A DNA stretch of 64,000 nt from Polaromonas eurypsychrophila (lineage in GTDB: Bacteria; Pseudomonadota; Gammaproteobacteria; Burkholderiales; Burkholderiaceae_C), in the NCBI RefSeq assembly GCF_014641715.1, contig NZ_BMIG01000001.1:434001-498000 (forward strand), written 5' to 3'. The position numbers and the translations under genes are program-made. Below, piece by piece: positions 22,829-31,675 of this stretch (positions within the stretch are counted from its first letter, which is position 1; every line of letters begins with the position of its first letter). Below the pieces are notes generated by a model, which saw only the letters and a program-made list of their open reading frames with translations, did no database searches and was not told where the DNA came from.

Positions 22829-23446
22829 TCAAGAGGCCGTGGGTCGCCAGAACACGTAGTCGGCCTCATAAGGCACGTTGACACGCATGCCGAGTTCGGC
22901 TGAGCTGCAATTGCGCGTTGACGGCAAACCACCCAGGGTTCTGATGCGCTGGATGTAGCTGATGTTGTGGAGCGCGCCAGGCTGGTTGCCGGGTTCGACC
23001 CGGGCGCGCTGCAGCGGCAGGTTGGGGTCGCCGTTGTTCACTTCGATGAACTCTTTAACAGCCAGCTCGGAGCCGTCGCGGTGCAACCAGTTGCGGGCGC
23101 TACGCGCCAGCACGATGCGGTTGTTGGCGCTGTCCCTGAGCTCGATGCTGCGGTCCCTGGGCAGCCAGGCATACTGAAAGGGCGCACGGTTGACGGCCTG
23201 GCATTCGTATTGCAGTTCGCCAATGCCGCGGGCTTCAAGCACCGCCAGGTGGCCTGCCGGCACGCGGATGTCTAACGGCAAGGTGGGTTGCTGGGTCAGG
23301 TACTGCGTCAAATTCAAGGACCGGGAATTGCATCCCGCCAGCAGGGCGGCTGCAACAAGCAATGTCAGCGCAGGCAGGCCTTGCAAGGGGCGGCGGAGAC
23401 GGGAAGAGGCAGGATATGGTTTCAAGATGCTTTCCGGTGATGACAA
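22829..23446 (-). CDS. DUF3455 lipoprotein, paralogue 1
   Basis: A 205-residue predicted lipoprotein beginning with a TTG at 23446; lipobox ALLAGC near residue 38. The mature domain has LPLDIRVPAGHLAVLEARGI, YECQAVNRAPFQYAWLPRDR, RIVLARSARNW, and the terminal VPYEADYVFWRP, the DUF3455 hallmark. Two more DUF3455 genes (24054–24635, 24892–25443) follow on the same strand upstream, so this is a tandem family that has diverged (paralogue 1 lacks the GPPATW block present in the others). Function unknown. Confidence 0.8.
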   Translation of the reverse strand: MSSPESILKPYPASSRLRRPLQGLPALTLLVAAALLAGCNSRSLNLTQYLTQQPTLPLDIRVPAGHLAVLEARGIGELQYECQAVNRAPFQYAWLPRDRSIELRDSANNRIVLARSARNWLHRDGSELAVKEFIEVNNGDPNLPLQRARVEPGNQPGALHNISYIQRIRTLGGLPSTRNCSSAELGMRVNVPYEADYVFWRPTAS

Positions 23447-23468
23447 GCTCGTGCCCCTATCCAGGCGA

Positions 23469-23864
23469 TCAACTCACCAAATTACATGCAATGTCGTAGG
23501 CGTGGTTGGTCGGAGGGCTGCAGTTTTTGACGGCTTTGCTCAGGCCCGTCGGTTTCACCACCAGAGTGTAGCTGACGGTTCTGGCTGCGCTTGAATAAAT
23601 TGACGAACTGTCGGGCTCGCCGGACAGCACCCATTGAACTCGGCCGTTTACAAGAACGACGGGCTCATACAACACGGTGTCATGGCCGATAGCCTGGTGT
23701 GTTGTGGGCGGGAGAGGGGCGGTGACGGCGACGCGGCGATAGATATGGGTCGCGGGCGCAGGGGCGGAAAAAGCGGCCATCACGGCGGCGGTGCCGGTGA
23801 TGACAAGCAGGGTCAGACCAATTCCTATGACCAAGGCGCGAATTGTGTTGTGTGTGCTTCTCAT
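23469..23864 (-). CDS. Exported hypothetical protein
   Basis: A 131-residue protein with an N-terminal hydrophobic segment (ALVIGIGLTLLVITGTAAVM) that acts as signal peptide or anchor, and a beta-rich mature part with two Cys (NCSPP and IACNL) that could form a disulfide. A small AGGGG precedes the ATG at 23864. It lies between two DUF3455 genes on the same strand. I do not recognise it. The first methionine of a slightly longer frame is a GTG at 23873. Confidence 0.55.
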   Translation of the reverse strand: MRSTHNTIRALVIGIGLTLLVITGTAAVMAAFSAPAPATHIYRRVAVTAPLPPTTHQAIGHDTVLYEPVVLVNGRVQWVLSGEPDSSSIYSSAARTVSYTLVVKPTGLSKAVKNCSPPTNHAYDIACNLVS

Positions 23865-24053
23865 CGCAATCACCCCTTATTCAACTTTTGCTTTGCTTGC
23901 CAAGTTGTTTTGGCAGTCGGGTTGTTTACCCGCTTGTTACAGTACACCGCCAAAGTCGGTCCGCAGGTGTAGGAGTTAGCCCCCAAGGCATGCAGGTGCG
24001 CTTCCTTGCGTGGCCTGCGTACCTCGGGTTTGCCCTACCCTGACGCTTGATGC

Positions 24054-24635
24054 TTAACCCTGGCGCCAGAAGATGTAGTCAGCCTGGTAGGGCAGGGTCA
24101 GCTTTTCACCGGTGTTGAGGGCAGCGCAAGGTTTTGTTTTTTCAACACCGCCCTTGGTGTTGACCCGCTGGATGAAGCTGATGTTTTGCAATGCGCCGGT
24201 GCCCATGGACGGTTCGGCCCGCGCCAGTTGCAGCGGCAGCGTGTACTCACCGTTAGGCGCCACGGAGACCTGGGTGCCCACAACGCTGGAGCCGTCAATG
24301 TGCTTCCAGGTGGCGGGCGGGCCGGAATAAGCGACCACATCCTTGCCGGTGCGGTCCAGCAGGTTGGCTTGCGGGCTGACCAGCACCCAGCCGTAGGGGC
24401 CGGTGGCGGTGGGCTTGCATTCGTAATTGAGGATGCCGGTGGCGCGGGTTTCGAGCACGACCTGGTGGCCGGCCGGCACCATCACAGCTTGTGGCAGGCG
24501 GTCCTGGCTGTACATTTTGGGCAGCGGTGGCGCGCTGGAGCAAGCAGCCATGATCAGCGCGGTGCCACCGATCATCAGGGTGGTGCAGAGCAGACTTTTG
24601 CCAGCGGTGCGGAATTGGGTGTTGGTGCTTTTCAT
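24054..24635 (-). CDS. DUF3455 lipoprotein, paralogue 2
   Basis: A 193-residue lipoprotein with lipobox ALIMAAC near residue 32. DUF3455 features: LPQAVMVPAGHQVVLETRAT, YECKPTATGPYGWVLVSPQA, SGPPATWKHIDGSSVVGTQV, LARAEPSMGTGALQNISFIQ, RVNTKGG and LPYQADYIFWRQ at the end. Closest to paralogue 3 in this window by shared GPPATW and TGAL/GSGAM-type blocks. Function unknown; an envelope role is inferred from the signal. Confidence 0.85.
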   Translation of the reverse strand: MKSTNTQFRTAGKSLLCTTLMIGGTALIMAACSSAPPLPKMYSQDRLPQAVMVPAGHQVVLETRATGILNYECKPTATGPYGWVLVSPQANLLDRTGKDVVAYSGPPATWKHIDGSSVVGTQVSVAPNGEYTLPLQLARAEPSMGTGALQNISFIQRVNTKGGVEKTKPCAALNTGEKLTLPYQADYIFWRQG

Positions 24636-24774
24636 CTGGATTCCCCGGTTTGTTTTTACTTATTGCCAGTAGAGCCGGGAATGATGTAAGTGCATGTAGG
24701 ACGCTTGGTCGGCAGACTGCAAGGCAAGAGCGCTTTCCAGATGCACCTCTGCAGTGCACCCGGAAGCAGGCGCA

Positions 24775-24809
24775 AAAAAGCCCACAGGGCGCACGCGGCC
24801 TGTGGGCTA
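24775..24809 (-). terminator. Terminator of the third DUF3455 gene
   Basis: On the minus strand the stem AGCCCACAGG/CCTGTGGGCT (24780–24789 with 24800–24809) is followed by TTTTTT (complement of 24775–24780), placed after the stop at 24892. It separates the third paralogue from the second. Confidence 0.8.
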
Positions 24810-24891
24810 AAACCAGCTCCGCCTAACTTCAGAGCTGGTCGCTCACCATCTGGACAGAAAGCGAGCTTCCCGAGAGCAGATCAACCTGGCC

Positions 24892-25443
24892 TTACATGGC
24901 CTTGTAGAAGATGTAGTCGGCCTGGTATTTGACGATTTGTTTGGCATTCAGGTTGCCGGCAGCGCATGGCATGGCCGGGGCGACGCCGCCGCGGGTGTCC
25001 ACGCGCTGGATGAAGGTCACGCCCTGCATGGCGCCGGAGCCCATGGCGGGGTTGCCCTTGACGAGTTGCAGCGGGATGCTGCCGGCCATGCTGGCGTTGG
25101 GCGCAACAGCGACTTGCACGGCGGTCAGCTTGGAGCCGTCCATGGCTTCCCAGGTGGCCGGTGGGCCGTAATATTTGCCGACTTGCTTGCCGCTGCGGTC
25201 ATTGAGCTTGGCGTCGGGGCCGACAAACACCCATTCGAACTGGCCTGCCATGTCTTTCTTGGCGCTGCACTGATAAGTGATCTCGCCGACGCCCACGGTT
25301 TCCAGGGCAACTTTGTTGCCGGCGGGCACTTGCACGGCTGCGGGCAGCGCGGCCTGGGAGTAGGTTGGCATCATTGGGGACATGCTGCCGCAGGCGGTGA
25401 TCAGCGAAACGGCGGCGGTAGCGATGGCGGTGCGGATCATCAT
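24892..25443 (-). CDS. DUF3455 lipoprotein, paralogue 3
   Basis: A 183-residue lipoprotein with a short signal MMIRTAIATAAVSLITAC. DUF3455 pattern: LPAAVQVPAGNKVALETVGV, YQCSAKKDMAGQFEWVFVGP, YYGPPATWEAMDGSKLTAVQ, NPAMGSGAMQGVTFIQRVDT, VKYQADYIFYKAM. The N-terminus of the mature region carries a Met/Pro-rich MSPMMPTYSQ. It is transcribed by itself, judging from the terminator after it and a 219-bp upstream gap. Role unknown. Confidence 0.85.
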   Translation of the reverse strand: MMIRTAIATAAVSLITACGSMSPMMPTYSQAALPAAVQVPAGNKVALETVGVGEITYQCSAKKDMAGQFEWVFVGPDAKLNDRSGKQVGKYYGPPATWEAMDGSKLTAVQVAVAPNASMAGSIPLQLVKGNPAMGSGAMQGVTFIQRVDTRGGVAPAMPCAAGNLNAKQIVKYQADYIFYKAM

Positions 25444-25662
25444 TTGGTAACTCCTGGTTAAGTGAGAGGTGAGCTGGCGGGTGCCAGTTTGTTGTCAGCT
25501 CCTCTGCACGACCGTTTTGACCTGGCCATGCATGGCTCCCTGAAAAGTTTACGCAAGCGGATGGACGCTGGATTCAGACCGGGACAAAAAAGTGCAAAAA
25601 GTCCCGTGGACGACCTGAGGCGGCGGCTGGGACGGCTGGTGTGACAGGCCGGTGTGACCGCC
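25444..25662. other. Intergenic region upstream of DUF3455 paralogue 3
   Basis: It holds an A-rich inverted repeat, GGGAC (25580s) to GTCCC, but no convincing promoter or gene. The promoter of the DUF3455 gene should be here. Confidence 0.35.
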
Positions 25663-26274
25663 TCACTGCCCGAAGCGCGGGCCGTTTTTGAGGAACTCGA
25701 ATTCCAGCGCCGAGTTGGCGCGTCCCAGCGCACTGTTTCGATAGGGAAAGCGGCCCAGGCGGGCGATGATGTCGCGGTGTTGCTCGGCAAAACGCAAGCT
25801 GCTGGCCAGTGTGACACGCAGGTCTTGAGGCACCGCGTCGGCCATTTCGCGAAAGCAGCGCACGCCTTCTTCCTGCAGCATCAGGTCTTCCGCGTGCATC
25901 AGCGGCATACACAAAAACATGCGGCCCACCCAGGGTAGTTGCGCATCCATGCTCTGCGCCAAAGCGTCTGTCACCAGGGACTGGGCGCGCTCGTCGCCGG
26001 CGAAGGCCTGGGCCTTGCCGCGATACATATTGCGCGGAAACTGGTCGAGCAGGATCACCAGCGCCAGGCGGTCCAGTGGCTGGCCCTCCCAGTCGGTCAG
26101 GCCACCGCCCAGCGCTTGCGTGACTGGTGTCCCAAAGCGGTCGGCAATCTGCTGGTCCAGCTCTGTCGTACCGCCAAACCACTGCCTGCCCATGTCGCGG
26201 CTGGGCCACCCGGAGGCGAAATTTTCACCGAGCCAGAAGTCGAGGACGGACGCAGGCGTGACGGAATCAGGCAT
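25663..26274 (-). CDS. DUF924 family protein
   Basis: A 203-residue alpha-helical protein: SVLDFWLGENFASGWPSRDM at the start, then DRLALVILLDQFPRNMYRGK, DAQLPWVGRMFLCMPLMHAE and the terminal RNSALGRANSALEFEFLKNG, all DUF924 blocks. Members are widespread and occasionally TPR-like in fold; no activity is known. It lies 22 bp from the end of the LytTR regulator gene on the same strand and may belong to that transcription unit. Confidence 0.85.
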   Translation of the reverse strand: MPDSVTPASVLDFWLGENFASGWPSRDMGRQWFGGTTELDQQIADRFGTPVTQALGGGLTDWEGQPLDRLALVILLDQFPRNMYRGKAQAFAGDERAQSLVTDALAQSMDAQLPWVGRMFLCMPLMHAEDLMLQEEGVRCFREMADAVPQDLRVTLASSLRFAEQHRDIIARLGRFPYRNSALGRANSALEFEFLKNGPRFGQ

Positions 26275-26296
26275 GGCGGCAGTCGGAACAGGGCGC

Positions 26297-27133
26297 TTAC
26301 ATCGCCCGGAACTGCTGACTGTACAACCGGCTTACCGCCAGCCTCTCGGGCCGGCCGCGCAGAGTCAGCGACAGCTTGCCGGCTTCGTCGCGTTGCACGC
26401 TGTCGATGGTCTGGGCCTGCACCACCGTGCCGCGGTGGATCTGCCAGAACAGCTGCGCATCGAGCTGAGGCAGCAGCTCCTTGAGCGGCATGCGTATCAG
26501 GTACTCGTGGCTGGCGGTCAGCACGCGGATGTACTTGTCGGCAGCCTCGAAATACACCACGTCGGCAACCGGCACCATGCGAATGCTGCTGCCCGCACTG
26601 ACCTGAATCAGCTTGAGCGGGCTGGCGGCCGGCGTCTGGCCAGCGGCCAGCAGATGGCGCAACTGGCCCAGCGCCTGGTCCAGGGCGGGGTTCCAGGTGG
26701 CGCTGTCATGTGCGCCTGAATTCACGGCTGCCTGCGCCCGTGCTGCAAGGGCTGACTGCACTTTTGACACTGTTTTTTGCAAGCGAGCCGGCTGCACGGG
26801 TTTGAGCAGGTAGTCGACCGCCTGGGTTTCAAACGCCTGCACCGCGTACTGGTCGTAGGCCGTGACGAACACCAGCGCGGGAAAGGCGCTGCTGGTCGGC
26901 CATTCGTCGGCCAGTTCGGCCGCAGCCTCCAGCCCGCCCAGGCCGGGCATGCGGATGTCAAAGAACAACACGTCGGGCCGCAGCGCCAGCGCCTGCGCCA
27001 CAGCGGATGCACCGTCACCCACACTGGCCAGCACGCGCAACCCGGGCCAGGCGCGCGCCAGCTCGGCCTGCAGCGCCTGGGCCAGCAGTGGTTCGTCTTC
27101 GGCAATCAGGGCTGTGGCTGGAAGATGACTCAT
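26297..27133 (-). CDS. LytTR-family response regulator
   Basis: A 278-residue regulator: receiver domain with acidic pocket EDEP, phospho-acceptor Asp in LFFDIRMPG (near residue 60), switch Thr/Lys in FVTAYDQ and LLKPVQP; a 30-residue Ala-rich linker; and a LytTR DNA-binding domain from about residue 175 (KLIQVSAGSSIRMVPVADVV, YFEAADKYIRVLTASHEYLI). LytTR regulators bind direct-repeat promoters. Its ATG overlaps the stop of the kinase gene (ATGA, 27130–27133), so the pair is one two-component system. Confidence 0.9.
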   Translation of the reverse strand: MSHLPATALIAEDEPLLAQALQAELARAWPGLRVLASVGDGASAVAQALALRPDVLFFDIRMPGLGGLEAAAELADEWPTSSAFPALVFVTAYDQYAVQAFETQAVDYLLKPVQPARLQKTVSKVQSALAARAQAAVNSGAHDSATWNPALDQALGQLRHLLAAGQTPAASPLKLIQVSAGSSIRMVPVADVVYFEAADKYIRVLTASHEYLIRMPLKELLPQLDAQLFWQIHRGTVVQAQTIDSVQRDEAGKLSLTLRGRPERLAVSRLYSQQFRAM

Positions 27134-28221
27134 ATTTTTAAGGAAAATCGGGCTGTAGCCCTTGCCCCGCCTGCGCTAACAGCTACTAATTCTATAGCGA
27201 CCGAGGCGCCGTAGGTGCTGGCCAAGCGTTCGCGCACCTGGGCCATGCCGAAGCCGGTGCCGTCGGGGGCGCCAGCCAGCCCGACGCCGTTGTCGATGAC
27301 ATCCAGCACCAGCGCGTCGCCTTCACGGCGCGCGCTGACGGCGATGTGCCCGCCTTCGATCTTGGGCTCCAGCCCATGTTTGATGCTGTTTTCCACCAGT
27401 GGCTGAAGCAGCAGCGTGGGCACGGGGCAGTGGGCCAGCGCTTCGGGCAGGTCCAGCGCATATGACAGGCGCGGGCCCATGCGGATGGCCATCAGCGCCA
27501 GGTAATCGCGTACGCGGTCAAACTCGGCTTGCAGCGTATGTGTGGGCGCCAGCGATGCGCCTAGCGTGGCACGCAGATAGGCAATCATGTGGTCCAGCAT
27601 GACCTGGGCGCGTTGCGGGTCGTTGCCGATCAGCGCGCGCAGGTTGGCCAGGGTGTTGAACAGCATGTGTGGCTCAAGCTGGGTTTCCAGCAGCTTGAGT
27701 CGCGCTTCGCTGGCATGCTGGCGCGCTTCGGTCATCTTGCGCTGCAGGTAGGCGCTCTTGTTGACCGCGTAGAAGTAAAAGCTGCCAACCATGCCGGCGA
27801 TCGCGGTGATCAGGATGGAGCTGCGAAGCTGGGCCGGGTCCTGTTGGCCGGCGCCGGGCGGGTACCAGCCGTAGTATTGGCACAGCGTGTCCGCGATCCG
27901 GGTGCCGAGCACATAACCCAGCACAATACCGCCGAGCACCAGGGCCAGGCCGGCCCAACCCTGTGGCCAGCCAGTTTCTGCACTTGAGGGAAAGAGATCA
28001 CGCCCCAGGTCAATCACGGCCCAGGTGATGGTGGCAATGAACAGGGAATACACCAGCGGCGGGCCATAGGGCTTGTCCGGCATGAAGGCGTACTGGAGCG
28101 TGGCAATGCCCAGCGCAAAGGCGATCACCTGCAGCAGATGGCGCAGCTTGGCGATCCAGTTGATCTGCATCACGGGCCGTTCGATGGCTTCGGGGCTGCG
28201 GGGCAAGGTCATGCGGATCAT
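27130..28221 (-). CDS. LytS-type sensor histidine kinase
   Basis: A 363-residue kinase; the start is set at the ATG at 28221 (or 28212). Four membrane segments lie in residues 15–170, then a coiled-coil (TEARQHASEARLKLLETQLE) and the His_kinase domain PHMLFNTLANLRALI with its phospho-His, followed by an HATPase domain (LLLQPLVENSIKHGLEP, DNGVGL, GFGMAQVRERL). The last 20 codons (IELVAVSAGGARATARFSLK) coincide with a short dispersed repeat (27134–27199), so the C-terminus has been shaped by a repeat insertion. It is co-transcribed with the LytTR regulator and probably with the hydrolase gene ending 13 bp upstream. Confidence 0.86.
   Translation of the reverse strand: MIRMTLPRSPEAIERPVMQINWIAKLRHLLQVIAFALGIATLQYAFMPDKPYGPPLVYSLFIATITWAVIDLGRDLFPSSAETGWPQGWAGLALVLGGIVLGYVLGTRIADTLCQYYGWYPPGAGQQDPAQLRSSILITAIAGMVGSFYFYAVNKSAYLQRKMTEARQHASEARLKLLETQLEPHMLFNTLANLRALIGNDPQRAQVMLDHMIAYLRATLGASLAPTHTLQAEFDRVRDYLALMAIRMGPRLSYALDLPEALAHCPVPTLLLQPLVENSIKHGLEPKIEGGHIAVSARREGDALVLDVIDNGVGLAGAPDGTGFGMAQVRERLASTYGASVAIELVAVSAGGARATARFSLKI
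27134..27199 (-). repeat. Dispersed short repeat inside the end of the LytS-type gene
   Basis: On the coding strand it reads CTATAGAATTAGTAGCTGTT followed by AGCGCAGGCGGGGCAAGGGC and an AT-rich end, the same architecture as the repeat at 14423–14466 and the one in trmJ. Here it supplies the last codons and the stop neighbourhood of the kinase and lies directly before the regulator start. Confidence 0.5.
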
Positions 28222-28234
28222 TCTAGGGCGGCAG

Positions 28235-29260
28235 CTACGGCAACAGGTGCTTGCGCATGAAGGCGGTGATCTGGCGGTCCACCGCCGGCAGCGCGCTGCG
28301 GTCGAAGCCGGGCGGGTCCAGCAGCAGGTCCTGGGCCAGAGGCGACAAGACATCGGCCGGCGGCGGCGGAGACAGCAAGGCGCCGTGTCCGCCGTTCGGC
28401 AGGTCGGCCACAAGTTCACAGGCTTTGCAGGCCTGCAGCACGCGGTCGCTGTGAAAACGCGGCAGCAGCCATTTGTCCTGCCGGGCCGTGACCAGTCCCA
28501 GCGGTACGGGCGGCGCGGCCAGGGAGTCCATGTCGAAGTCGGCGGCCAGCGGCACACCCGCCACCACCGCACGGATGCGGGGATCGGTGTGAACCAGCCA
28601 GGTGGCATCGCTGAATTTCTGCCGGATCACGGCCAGCGCCACGGTTTTCTTCAGACCGTCAAACACGCCGCCGGTCAGCCGCGTGATCAGCCCGACGCAG
28701 GTCTGAAAGTCTTCCGCGATGTTCGCACCGCAATGGCTGGCGAACTGGGCCGGCGACCAGCGCCCGCCGGCCAGGCTCAAGGCGGTGTGGCCGCCGGCCG
28801 ACATGCCGTACATGCCCACCTTGTCCAGCGCCAGCAGTAGCGCAAAACGCGGGTCGCGCGCTACCGTGTCAATGGCGCGTGACACCTCGGCGGGTCGCAG
28901 CTTCCAGCTGTCGGGTCCGGGGCTGGACGGATCTTTGTGGTTGTCGCCACGGTGCCGAGGCAGCGCAACCACAAAGCCGTCATCGACCAGCGTGCGCGCC
29001 AGGTTGGTAAAAGTCCAGGGCGAGCCGCCCGAGCCGTGCGAAATGACAACCAGCCGGCCGTTGCCGCGCACCGGCGGACCTTGCAGGTCCAGTTGCAGGG
29101 AAAATGGGCCTTTCTGGATGCGCTGGCCTTCGCCGAGGGTGGGGTAGAAGACGGTGACGGGACCGTCGGCCTGCAGGCCCGGCAGTTCGGTGAAACCCAT
29201 GCCGGCCTGGGCATAGGCGGCGGCGAGAGACAGCAGGCCGGTGATGAAGTAGTTGCGCAT
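28235..29260 (-). CDS. Exported alpha/beta hydrolase (dienelactone hydrolase-like)
   Basis: A 341-residue protein with signal peptide MRNYFITGLLSLAAAYAQA. It has the hydrolase core VVISHGSGGSPWTFTNLART, nucleophile elbow GMSAGGHT (Ser near residue 155), acid and His in the C-terminal third (LVTARQDKWLLPRF and NGGHGAL). The long insertion with DPRIRAVVAG matches predicted dienelactone hydrolases/lipases of betaproteobacteria. Substrate unknown. It ends 13 bp before the LytS-type kinase gene and could feed or sense an envelope ester. Confidence 0.78.
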   Translation of the reverse strand: MRNYFITGLLSLAAAYAQAGMGFTELPGLQADGPVTVFYPTLGEGQRIQKGPFSLQLDLQGPPVRGNGRLVVISHGSGGSPWTFTNLARTLVDDGFVVALPRHRGDNHKDPSSPGPDSWKLRPAEVSRAIDTVARDPRFALLLALDKVGMYGMSAGGHTALSLAGGRWSPAQFASHCGANIAEDFQTCVGLITRLTGGVFDGLKKTVALAVIRQKFSDATWLVHTDPRIRAVVAGVPLAADFDMDSLAAPPVPLGLVTARQDKWLLPRFHSDRVLQACKACELVADLPNGGHGALLSPPPPADVLSPLAQDLLLDPPGFDRSALPAVDRQITAFMRKHLLP

Positions 29261-29275
29261 GGGGTGTTCCTGTAA

Positions 29276-29581
29276 TTACCAGGGATCGCGCTGCAGCGTG
29301 AGGCGTTCGCGCTCTTGCTCCACCAGGCGCTCGTGTATGCCGGCGCCACCGGTGATCAGAAACACCACGGCGCCGTGCACCGCCAGGCCGATGCCCCAGC
29401 CGAGCAGCGGGAAGACGGCCCAGTGGCGTCCGCTGGCAAGCGACAGCGCGACCAGCAGCAGGTTGACCCCCAGGTAAACCGAGGCATGGATGTACCAGCC
29501 GAGTTTGGCGCCGGCGCGTTTGCGTGCCAGTCGTTCTAGGCCGGTGTCGACCAGGGCGGTGGAGACGTGCAATGCGTTCAT
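29276..29581 (-). CDS. 2TM-domain membrane protein
   Basis: A 101-residue protein with a 2TM domain: two hydrophobic helices (VYLGVNLLLVALSLASGR and FPLLGWGIGLAVHGAVVFLI) flanked by KLGWYIHASVY and ERLVEQERERLTLQRDPW. Such 2TM proteins often accompany LytTR two-component genes, consistent with the neighbours here. Probably part of the same minus-strand unit. Confidence 0.78.
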   Translation of the reverse strand: MNALHVSTALVDTGLERLARKRAGAKLGWYIHASVYLGVNLLLVALSLASGRHWAVFPLLGWGIGLAVHGAVVFLITGGAGIHERLVEQERERLTLQRDPW

Positions 29582-29592
29582 GGTGTTTCCTT

Positions 29593-30162
29593 TCAGGTCT
29601 TGAGGAGCGGAGATGAAGATGCAGGGGTGGCGGGCTTCAGGGCCAGGCGCCAGAGGCGGGCGCTGCGTCCGGCAAAGGCGCCGCTGAACAGGCCGTACAA
29701 CGCGCCGATGAGCAATGTGTACTGGCCGTCGCGCGCCAATTGCGGCTGCATGGCGAGGTCGACACCGACGGTGTACCTGGTCAGGAAGATGCCCACGATC
29801 AGCGCCAGCGGCAACCAGCTGCCGGGCACGGTGAAGCTGCGCGAAGCCGCGTCATACCGTGTGCCCGCAGGCGGCGACTGCGGAGCGATCAGGCACAGCG
29901 TGGCCGCTGCGCTGGCCAGCCAGGCCAGCACCACGAAGCCGAACAGCGGCGAGCCGCCAAAAGCCGAGACCGTGCCCCAGAGAGAGAGGCCGGTCATGGC
30001 CACGGGCATCAGCGTCATAGGCAGCGCGCTGACGCTGCGTGTGTGCAACTGGCTCAGGCCCAGCGCGAGCAGGGTGGCAAGCAGGCCCCAGACCCAGACC
30101 GGGGTGTTTTTCAGGACCGGCACCAGGGCCTGGAGGTGTTGCAAAAGCAGCGGGATCAGCAT
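29593..30162 (-). CDS. Small multi-pass membrane protein (DUF6622-like)
   Basis: A 189-residue protein with five or six hydrophobic segments; the opening QHLQALVPVLKNTPVWVWGL and SLWGTVSAFGGSPLFGFVVL match a conserved hypothetical family frequent beside LytTR regulators. No catalytic motif visible. It lies in the run of minus-strand genes leading to the two-component pair; role unknown. Confidence 0.65.
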   Translation of the reverse strand: MLIPLLLQHLQALVPVLKNTPVWVWGLLATLLALGLSQLHTRSVSALPMTLMPVAMTGLSLWGTVSAFGGSPLFGFVVLAWLASAAATLCLIAPQSPPAGTRYDAASRSFTVPGSWLPLALIVGIFLTRYTVGVDLAMQPQLARDGQYTLLIGALYGLFSGAFAGRSARLWRLALKPATPASSSPLLKT

Positions 30163-30204
30163 GGTGTTCTCCGTGTTGAAAGTAAAAGGATGGGGAAGGG
30201 CGCG

Positions 30205-30615
30205 TCAGATCAGGCCCTGGCTGCCCCACAGCAGCTTGCCGAGGTAGCGACTGGGTAACAGCGCGAGGCTGCCGGCGACCAGGCAGGCACCGATGTACAG
30301 GCCCTGCATGGTCAGGCGGTGACCGCGGATGTTGCCCCGCGCCAGAAACCAGAAGGCCAGCGCCAGCATGCCGACCACCACGGGAATGAGAAGGTGGATG
30401 GGGGTGTAACCGTTGATGTTGGGCAGCTTGAAGTCGCGGATGAACAGCGCTGATACGGCTGCTGCCAGCATCAGCGTGACCCAGGCGTAACCGAAGGCGC
30501 GGTGCAGGCGCGGTCGCTGGTCGCGTGCGCGGCGAGCCCACAGCGCAACCGGGCCCAGCACCGTGGCACTGGTAACGGCACTGAGGTGAACCGCGATAAC
30601 GGGGGACATGTCCAC
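30205..30615 (-). CDS. DUF2306-like membrane protein
   Basis: A 136-residue protein with four membrane segments; conserved [29 protein letters not shown]...THIHLLIP-type block and [13 protein letters not shown] fit the DUF2306 group. The start is taken as the GTG at 30615 because AAGGAG lies 6 bp upstream; the ATG two codons later is possible. First gene of the 2TM/LytTR cluster; function unknown. Confidence 0.65.
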   Translation of the reverse strand: MDMSPVIAVHLSAVTSATVLGPVALWARRARDQRPRLHRAFGYAWVTLMLAAAVSALFIRDFKLPNINGYTPIHLLIPVVVGMLALAFWFLARGNIRGHRLTMQGLYIGACLVAGSLALLPSRYLGKLLWGSQGLI

Positions 30616-30801
30616 GGGAGTCTCCTTGGAGGGGGTGGATCGGACTTTGCCGAAAGGCAGCCCTCGTCGCCAGTGGCTTGCGACGAAGTGCGGACGGCGC
30701 GGCGCGAAATGCAGCCGGGCGGCGTGAACGGATCCCCGTCAAGGGGCTGCTGGCGCCTGAGGCCCGGCGGCGATAATCATGCCTTATCTTCTGGAGCGTG
30801 C

Positions 30802-31635
30802 GTGGACATCACATTGCTGATCAAGGCGGCCGTCATGGGCATCGTCGAGGGGCTGACCGAGTTTTTGCCGATTTCTTCCACTGGCCACCTGATCCTCGCC
30901 GGCGCGCTGCTCGGTTTTGACGACGCCAAGGCCAAGGTCTTCGACATCGCGATCCAGACTGGCGCCATCTTTGCGGTGATTCTGGTCTACTGGCAGAAGA
31001 TTCGCGATACGCTGGTGGCACTGCCCACCGACAAACAGGCGCAGCAGTTTGCGCTCAATGTGTTCGTGGCCTTTGTGCCGGCCGTCATTCTGGGGCTGCT
31101 CTTCGGCAAAGCCATCAAGGCCAACCTGTTCACGCCGGTGGTGGTGGCCAGCACCTTCATCATCGGCGGTTTCATCATTTTGTGGGCCGAGCGGCGCCAG
31201 CAGAACAACCCCGCCGCGGCGCGTATTCAAGAAGTGGAAGCCATGACTTTGATGGACGCGCTCAAGGTCGGCCTGGTGCAGTGCCTGGCCATGATTCCCG
31301 GCACCAGCCGCAGCGGCGCGACCATCATTGGCGGCATGTTGCTGGGCCTGTCGCGCAAGGCTGCGACGGACTTTTCGTTTTACCTGGCGATACCGACGCT
31401 GATAGGCGCGGGGGTCTACAGCCTGTACAAGGATCGCGCGCTGCTGTCGCTGGCCGACGTGCCGATGTTTGCTGTCGGCCTGCTGTTTTCATTCATCAGC
31501 GCCTGGCTCTGCATACGCTGGCTGCTGCGCTACATCGCCACCCACAGCTTTGTGCCTTTTGCCTGGTACCGCATCGTATTCGGCATCGTGGTGCTGGTGA
31601 CGGCGCAGATGGGCTGGGTTCGCTGGGCCGATTGA
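30802..31635 (+). CDS. uppP: Undecaprenyl-diphosphatase
   Basis: A 277-residue multi-pass membrane phosphatase of the BacA/UppP family. It has the two signature regions [20 protein letters not shown] (residues about 11–30) and [20 protein letters not shown] (near residue 165). It hydrolyses undecaprenyl diphosphate so the carrier lipid can be reused in cell-wall synthesis, and confers some bacitracin tolerance. The GTG at 30802 has CTGGAG 6 bp upstream; an in-frame extension upstream is rejected because it lacks the family. Monocistronic. Confidence 0.92.
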   Translation: MDITLLIKAAVMGIVEGLTEFLPISSTGHLILAGALLGFDDAKAKVFDIAIQTGAIFAVILVYWQKIRDTLVALPTDKQAQQFALNVFVAFVPAVILGLLFGKAIKANLFTPVVVASTFIIGGFIILWAERRQQNNPAAARIQEVEAMTLMDALKVGLVQCLAMIPGTSRSGATIIGGMLLGLSRKAATDFSFYLAIPTLIGAGVYSLYKDRALLSLADVPMFAVGLLFSFISAWLCIRWLLRYIATHSFVPFAWYRIVFGIVVLVTAQMGWVRWAD

Positions 31636-31675
31636 GTTTTCCGTTCGTCGTGGCCCGGGGGGTGAGCTCCTGGCC

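Noticed and set aside
28222-28608. N-terminal extension of the LytS-type frame
   Set aside because: Lies inside the opposite-frame coding sequence of the hydrolase; family starts at MQINWIAKLRHLL region.
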